DNA from: Methanomassiliicoccales archaeon
Lineage (GTDB): Archaea > Thermoplasmatota > Thermoplasmata > Methanomassiliicoccales > UBA472
Assembly (NCBI GenBank): GCA_013329565.1
Contig: DUJZ01000064.1
Coordinates: 3,404 to 13,592, forward strand
Direction: 5' to 3'
DNA length: 10,189 bases
The translations under genes and the position numbers were made by a program. Positions 6,805 to 10,189 of the stretch are shown here, in pieces (the stretch's first letter is position 1; every line of letters starts with the position of its first letter). The notes beneath the pieces were generated by a model. That model was not told the origin of the DNA and searched no databases. It was given only the letters and a program-made list of their open reading frames with translations.

Positions 6805-7520
6805 GGAGGCTTTTCCAGTTCAAGGAGACCGCCACCACCATCGAGGCGGACGAGGAATACCTTCCCCTGGCGGAGAAGGCTCTGCTCGAGGCCCGCGAGC
6901 AGGTGGAGACCTATATCGCCAAGGACCCCTATTTCAAGGCCACCTTCGATCCCTATCCGGTGCGCTCGGACATGGGAGACGTGGTGAAGCACATGTGCAA
7001 CACCGCGCTCAAGGCGGACGTCGGGCCAATGGCCGCCGTGGCCGGGGCGATCTCCCAAGAAGCGGTGAGCGCGATGGTCGAGGGGGGCTGCAAGCACTGC
7101 CTGGTCGATAACGGCGGCGATATCGCCATGCGCACCAACCGCACGGTCACCGTCGGATTGTACGCCGGAGAACGTACGCCGAACTATCTGGCCATAGAGG
7201 TCCCGGCCACCAGGGGGCTGCTCGGCATTTGCACCTCGTCGGGCACGGTCGGGCCGTCCATCTCGCTGGGCAGGGCGGACCTGGCCACGGTGATCTCTGA
7301 CGATGTGGCCTTGGCCGACGCCTGCGCCACCAAGCTTGGCAACCTCATAACCGAGGACGACCTGACGCTCATGGACCGCTCGATCCGCGAGGTGCTGTCG
7401 ATCAAAGGCGTCAAGGGCGCCCTGGTCATGATAAACGGGAAGCTGGGGATGGGAGGGGACGTTCCGCGCCTGGTGCGCAGCGACGTTCCCCCGGACAGGA
7501 TCACCCGCATCCGGTTCTGA
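6801..7520 (+). CDS. UPF0280 family protein, MA1715-like sulfide assimilation factor
   Basis: A 239-residue member of UPF0280/COG2122, a family with an ApbE-like fold. Signatures are FQFKET at residues 5-10, VGPMAAVAGAI (74-84), DNGGDIAM (103-110), GICTSSGTVGPSISLGRAD (142-160) and ADACATKLGN (172-181). The Methanosarcina relative MA1715 is linked to efficient use of low sulfide for homocysteine and cysteine synthesis; the chemical step is unknown. The ATG at 6801 overlaps the ferredoxin stop (ATGA) and has no good ribosome site, so it probably depends on re-initiation. The frame is open for 45 more codons upstream, but only within the ferredoxin gene, and those residues do not resemble the family. 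The last 337 bases are opposed by the extended methyltransferase reading frame on the other strand. Confidence 0.92.
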   Translation: MRRLFQFKETATTIEADEEYLPLAEKALLEAREQVETYIAKDPYFKATFDPYPVRSDMGDVVKHMCNTALKADVGPMAAVAGAISQEAVSAMVEGGCKHCLVDNGGDIAMRTNRTVTVGLYAGERTPNYLAIEVPATRGLLGICTSSGTVGPSISLGRADLATVISDDVALADACATKLGNLITEDDLTLMDRSIREVLSIKGVKGALVMINGKLGMGGDVPRLVRSDVPPDRITRIRF

Positions 7521-8419
7521 CAAGGCGTCCACTTCAGAACGCTCACCGTGCGGTCCTCCCGCAGCGTGAACCTCCCGCGGTGCGATCTCCTCTGCACGTC
7601 ATCGGCGATCACCTTCCTCACTCCCTCGTCCACCTGGTGGAAGAGCGAAAAATAACGTACCAGATGGCGCACCATGTCCCCTTCCGCCATATCCGATCCC
7701 CCGTGCACGTCGAAGCGGCGCAGCGACGGCCGACGGCCCATCTCCTTCATGATGCGGTACGGGAAGATGGGATCGAAGCCCTCCATGGAGATGCCTGGAT
7801 ATCCCAGCTCTTCCCAGATGCCGAAGGCCAGGCGGTCCCCGGAGGAACCGCCCAGGGACACGATGCCGCACGTTCCGTCGCTCATGGCGTCCATCCGCAT
7901 CACCGACCGGACATCGTCCACCGCCGGGCAGAAGGACGAGAACACCAGATCGTAGCGGCGTTCGGGCGAGAACCCCTCCCAGCCCTGGCACAGAAGCTCG
8001 ACGTTCCTCAGGCCCGAGCATCTCTCCTTGGCAACTGAGAGCATGCCGGGCGATATGTCAAGACCCAGTACGTCAGAGCATTTCGAGGCCAGCATGGACG
8101 TCAGAGAACCGGTCCCGCAGCCGATGTCCAGAGCCGAACCATGCTCAGGCAGTACGGACATGTCCTCCAACAGCCGCCAGATGCGCTCGTCGATGAGCGA
8201 CATGGGTTCGCTGTCGTGATCGCGGGAAACCTCGTTCCAATGCCGCCCCGGTCGATGGCGGTCCATAGGGAACGTACGATAGGGAGAATGGGAATTGGCC
8301 ATCTCCCAGATGTCCCGCCCCTCGTCCGCCATGCTCCGCCCCGTTTCCGCCGCTTTATCTGAGAGCTCGCCATCGCCGCCCGGAGGGAACGAACCGTTCC
8401 GGAGAAGCGAACTTAGCAA
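7184..8419 (-). CDS. Class I SAM-dependent methyltransferase with antisense read-through tail
   Basis: Predicted cytoplasmic methyltransferase of unknown substrate. From TTG 8419 the frame is 411 residues. Motif I is ALDIGCGTGSL (residues 96-106), the acidic motif II is VLGLDISPGML (117-127), and YDLVFSSFCPAV (156-167) is the motif IV region. A plausible complete domain ends near RTVSVLKW (290-297). Residues 301-411 are Ser/Arg/Pro-rich, look like antisense translation, and lie opposite UPF0280; the stop TAG is at 7184-7186. I suspect the natural stop was at residue 301 (see findings), making the functional gene about 7517-8419. The start is uncertain: TTG 8419 has a GGAAGG site six bases away, while ATG 8332 (MADEGRDIW) would drop 29 poorly conserved residues. 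It is convergent with the operon to its left and divergent from hisG. Confidence 0.8.
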   Translation of the reverse strand: MLSSLLRNGSFPPGGDGELSDKAAETGRSMADEGRDIWEMANSHSPYRTFPMDRHRPGRHWNEVSRDHDSEPMSLIDERIWRLLEDMSVLPEHGSALDIGCGTGSLTSMLASKCSDVLGLDISPGMLSVAKERCSGLRNVELLCQGWEGFSPERRYDLVFSSFCPAVDDVRSVMRMDAMSDGTCGIVSLGGSSGDRLAFGIWEELGYPGISMEGFDPIFPYRIMKEMGRRPSLRRFDVHGGSDMAEGDMVRHLVRYFSLFHQVDEGVRKVIADDVQRRSHRGRFTLREDRTVSVLKWTPCQNRMRVILSGGTSLRTRRGTSPPIPSFPFIMTRAPLTPLIDSTSRIERSMSVRSSSVMRLPSLVAQASAKATSSEITVARSALPSEMDGPTVPDEVQMPSSPLVAGTSMAR

Positions 8420-8458
8420 TTTGTTCCTTCCTGACGCGGGCGCACGACCAGAGTGTCA

Positions 8459-8472
8459 GTAATTATAAGTAG
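8459..8472. promoter_or_regulatory. TATA-like element between methyltransferase and hisG, possibly bidirectional
   Basis: TAATTATAAGTAG is the clearest AT-rich run in the 90-base intergenic region 8420-8509 and contains the palindromic core TTATAA (8463-8468), similar to archaeal box A. Its centre is about 44 bases before the hisG ATG and about 46 bases before the methyltransferase TTG. With the usual archaeal spacing of about 25 bases, it predicts start sites near 8491 (+) and 8440 (-) and leaders of about 20 bases. No clear BRE element is visible on either side, so direction cannot be decided by eye. Confidence 0.45.
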
Positions 8473-8509
8473 CAATTGTCCATTGTTGGGAAATGCCAAG
8501 GGTTATCAC

Positions 8510-9373
8510 ATGACACTGAGGCTGGCCATACCCAACAAAGGAAGGCTGAGCGAGAGGTCCATAGAGATCCTCAAGCAGGCCGGACTGGAGATCGAGAACG
8601 GCGACGAGCGCAGGCTCTACGCCAACGTCAAACGCCAAGACCTGGCGGTCATGTTCCTCCGGGCCCAGGACATCGTAAGGTTCGTGCACAAGGGAGCGGT
8701 CGACGTCGGCATCACCGGCTACGACCTGGTGCTCGAATCGGGACTGGACGTCGTCGTTCCATATCACCTCAACTTCGGGCGCTGCCGCCTTTCCGTGGCG
8801 GTGCCGGACACCATGGGCGCCAAGAGGCCGGAGGACCTTCCGGACGATCTGGTGGTCGCCACCTCCTTCCCGAACCTCACCAAGAAGTATTTCGATAAGC
8901 TCGGCAAGAGGGTCGAGATCACCTCCATCTCGGGAGCGGCCGAAATAGCGCCGATACTGGGAGTGGCCGATATAATCGTGGACCTGGTCTCCAGCGGTTC
9001 GACGTTGAAGATGAACCACCTGCGGGAGCTGGCGGTCATCACCGAATCGCAGGCCGTGGTCATCGCCAACCGCAGGGCGTACGAGGGATGCGAGCAGCAG
9101 GTCCAGGAGATAATCTCAGCCATGCTCAGCGTGACGGAGGCGGAGAACAAGAAGTATCTCATGGCCGACGTTCCCAGGTCCTCGTTGGAAGAGGTCAAGA
9201 AGGCCTTCCCGGGCATCGCCGGACCGACCATAATGAACATCATCGGCCGGGACGACGTGGTCGCGGTGCACGTGGTGATCGACAAGACGGACGCCTTCGA
9301 CGCCATCAACAAGCTCAAGCGCATGGGCGCCACGGGCATTCTGCTGACCCCGATAGACCGCATGGTACCCTGA
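8510..9373 (+). CDS. hisG: ATP phosphoribosyltransferase, long form
   Basis: First step of histidine synthesis: joins ATP and PRPP to give phosphoribosyl-ATP. The 287-residue length fits the long form, with two catalytic lobes and a C-terminal ACT-like regulatory domain that binds histidine, so it should not need HisZ. The N-terminus LRLAIPNKGRLSE is typical, as are VDVGITGYD (residues about 64-72) and the PRPP-binding stretch GVADIIVDLVSSGSTL (about 149-164). The C-terminal part with GPTIMNIIGRDD and MGATGILLTPIDRM is the regulatory domain. ATG 8510 is chosen because the family begins there; a GTG at 8453 would add 19 unrelated residues. The ribosome site is weak (AAGGGTTATC, 8498-8507), and the ATG overlaps the stop of a six-codon upstream frame. 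hisC follows after nine bases. Confidence 0.96.
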   Translation: MTLRLAIPNKGRLSERSIEILKQAGLEIENGDERRLYANVKRQDLAVMFLRAQDIVRFVHKGAVDVGITGYDLVLESGLDVVVPYHLNFGRCRLSVAVPDTMGAKRPEDLPDDLVVATSFPNLTKKYFDKLGKRVEITSISGAAEIAPILGVADIIVDLVSSGSTLKMNHLRELAVITESQAVVIANRRAYEGCEQQVQEIISAMLSVTEAENKKYLMADVPRSSLEEVKKAFPGIAGPTIMNIIGRDDVVAVHVVIDKTDAFDAINKLKRMGATGILLTPIDRMVP

Positions 9374-9377
9374 GGTG
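9372..9377 (+). promoter_or_regulatory. Shine-Dalgarno site of hisC overlapping the hisG stop
   Basis: GAGGTG starts inside the hisG stop codon (TGA 9371-9373) and lies five bases before the hisC ATG at 9383. It indicates that the two genes are translated from one message. Confidence 0.65.
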
Positions 9378-9382
9378 TCCAG

Positions 9383-10189
9383 ATGAACAAGGACTGGATA
9401 CGATCCACCTGCCGGGACCTGCAGCTCTACTACAATCCCAAGGTCGGGAACAAGCTGCGCATGGACACCAGCACTAACGCCCTGGGCGAGAACCCCGCCG
9501 GGCGGAGGGAGCTGGTGGAGTGCACCAAGCTGAACGTGGGACAATATCCCAACACCTATGGCGACAACCTGCGGGACGAACTGGCCAAGCTCTACGGGAT
9601 GAAGGCCGATAATTTCGTCGTCGGCAACGGTTCCGATGAGGCGCTGGACATCATCATGAAGACGCTGGTCGAACCGGGGGAGACGGTCATAACCGCGCAC
9701 CCCGCCTACGTGCTGCACTCCTTCTTCGTCAAGATCAACGCCGGACGCACGGTGGCCGTCGATCTGGATGAAGATTTCCAATTGGACGTGGATGAGATCA
9801 ACTCCACCAAGGGGAAGCTGGTGCTTCTGTGCACCCCTAACAATCCGACCTCCAACACCTTCCGCATGGACGACCTCAAGGCGGTGATCGAAGGTGCTGA
9901 CCGCCCGGTGGTGGTGGACGAGGCGTACGGCGAATACACCGGCAATTCCTTCCTGCCGCTGGTCGAGAAGTACGACAATCTCATCGTCACCCGCACCTTC
10001 TCCAAAGCGTACGGGTTGGCGGGAATGAGGATCGGCTACATGGCCGCCGGCCTCGAAATGGCCGAGGCGCTGCAGAAGGTCAAGATCCCCTATTCGCTGA
10101 ACATGATCGGCGAGCGGGTGGCGATCGCCGCCCTGCGGGACCGGGAGTTCCTGGACAGGAGCGTTCGCGTGGTCAACGAAGAGCGGCCC
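9383..10189 (+). CDS. hisC: Histidinol-phosphate aminotransferase (3' end missing)
   Basis: PLP-dependent class I/II aminotransferase that converts imidazole-acetol phosphate and glutamate to L-histidinol phosphate. The 269 codons in the window run open to its edge, so the last third is missing (family usual length about 350 residues). Visible features are YPNTYGDNLRDELAKLYG (residues 55-72), GNGSDEALDI (81-90), NNPT with N153, VVVDEAYGEY (176-185, with D179 and Y182 contacting PLP), the Schiff-base lysine K208 in TFSKAYGLAG, and the phosphate-contacting arginine R216 in GMRIGY. The N-terminal substrate loop reads TNALGENP instead of the common NENPxG form. Some archaeal HisC-like enzymes also act on aromatic 2-oxo acids, so a second role in Tyr/Phe synthesis is possible, but the hisG neighbour favours histidine. 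Confidence 0.95.
   Translation, partial: MNKDWIRSTCRDLQLYYNPKVGNKLRMDTSTNALGENPAGRRELVECTKLNVGQYPNTYGDNLRDELAKLYGMKADNFVVGNGSDEALDIIMKTLVEPGETVITAHPAYVLHSFFVKINAGRTVAVDLDEDFQLDVDEINSTKGKLVLLCTPNNPTSNTFRMDDLKAVIEGADRPVVVDEAYGEYTGNSFLPLVEKYDNLIVTRTFSKAYGLAGMRIGYMAAGLEMAEALQKVKIPYSLNMIGERVAIAALRDREFLDRSVRVVNEERP

Noticed and set aside
6726..7532. 268-codon antisense frame opposite UPF0280
   Set aside because: Arg/Gly/His-rich with no family features. It differs in frame from the methyltransferase and is explained by codon bias.
7521..7560. Possible terminator between UPF0280 and the methyltransferase
   Set aside because: No T-rich run or convincing hairpin is visible on either strand between the convergent genes.
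8453..8509. 19-codon upstream extension of hisG from GTG 8453
   Set aside because: It would translate through the predicted promoter, and HisG proteins begin at the residues encoded from 8510.

Overview
The window is GC-rich, gene-dense and almost certainly archaeal. The evidence is a GHMP-family shikimate kinase (bacteria use an unrelated kinase), an archaeal-type homocysteine gene set (DUF39, NIL-ferredoxin and UPF0280), tightly overlapping genes with TTG/GTG starts and strong GGAGGTGAT-type ribosome binding sites, and a TATA-like promoter element. The gene set suits a methanogen or a relative, and a high-GC member of the Thermoplasmatota (for example Methanomassiliicoccales) is my best guess. 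The lineage is inferred from gene content and style, not demonstrated.

Region 1 (1-7520, + strand) looks like one long operon of eight genes, entering the window part-way through its first gene: shikimate kinase (5' end missing), aroA, aroC, a chorismate mutase-prephenate dehydrogenase fusion (tyrA), asd, a DUF39/HcyBio homocysteine biosynthesis protein, a NIL-domain 2x[4Fe-4S] ferredoxin, and a UPF0280 (MA1715-like) protein. Seven of the eight touch or overlap the gene before or after them; the only gap is 12 bases. The first four genes run from shikimate through chorismate to the tyrosine branch. The last four make L-aspartate semialdehyde and convert it, with sulfide-derived sulfur, to homocysteine. 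Aspartate semialdehyde is also the precursor of dehydroquinate in many archaea, so asd sits where the two halves meet.

Region 2 (7184-8419, - strand) is a convergent class I SAM-dependent methyltransferase of unknown substrate. Its conserved part ends almost exactly where the UPF0280 gene ends, but its frame has no stop there and runs 111 codons antisense into UPF0280. One transition at base 7519 would explain this.

Region 3 (8420-8509) is a 90-base divergent intergenic region with a palindromic TTATAA element midway between the two starts. Region 4 (8510-10189, + strand) is hisG followed by hisC (3' end missing), the start of a histidine biosynthesis operon.

Most of the window is ordinary amino-acid biosynthesis. 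I see no CRISPR array, transposon, phage, tRNA or rRNA gene, and no wholly new system. The points worth a second look are the aspartate-semialdehyde-centred operon, the methyltransferase read-through, the run of non-ATG coupled starts, and the hisG leader.
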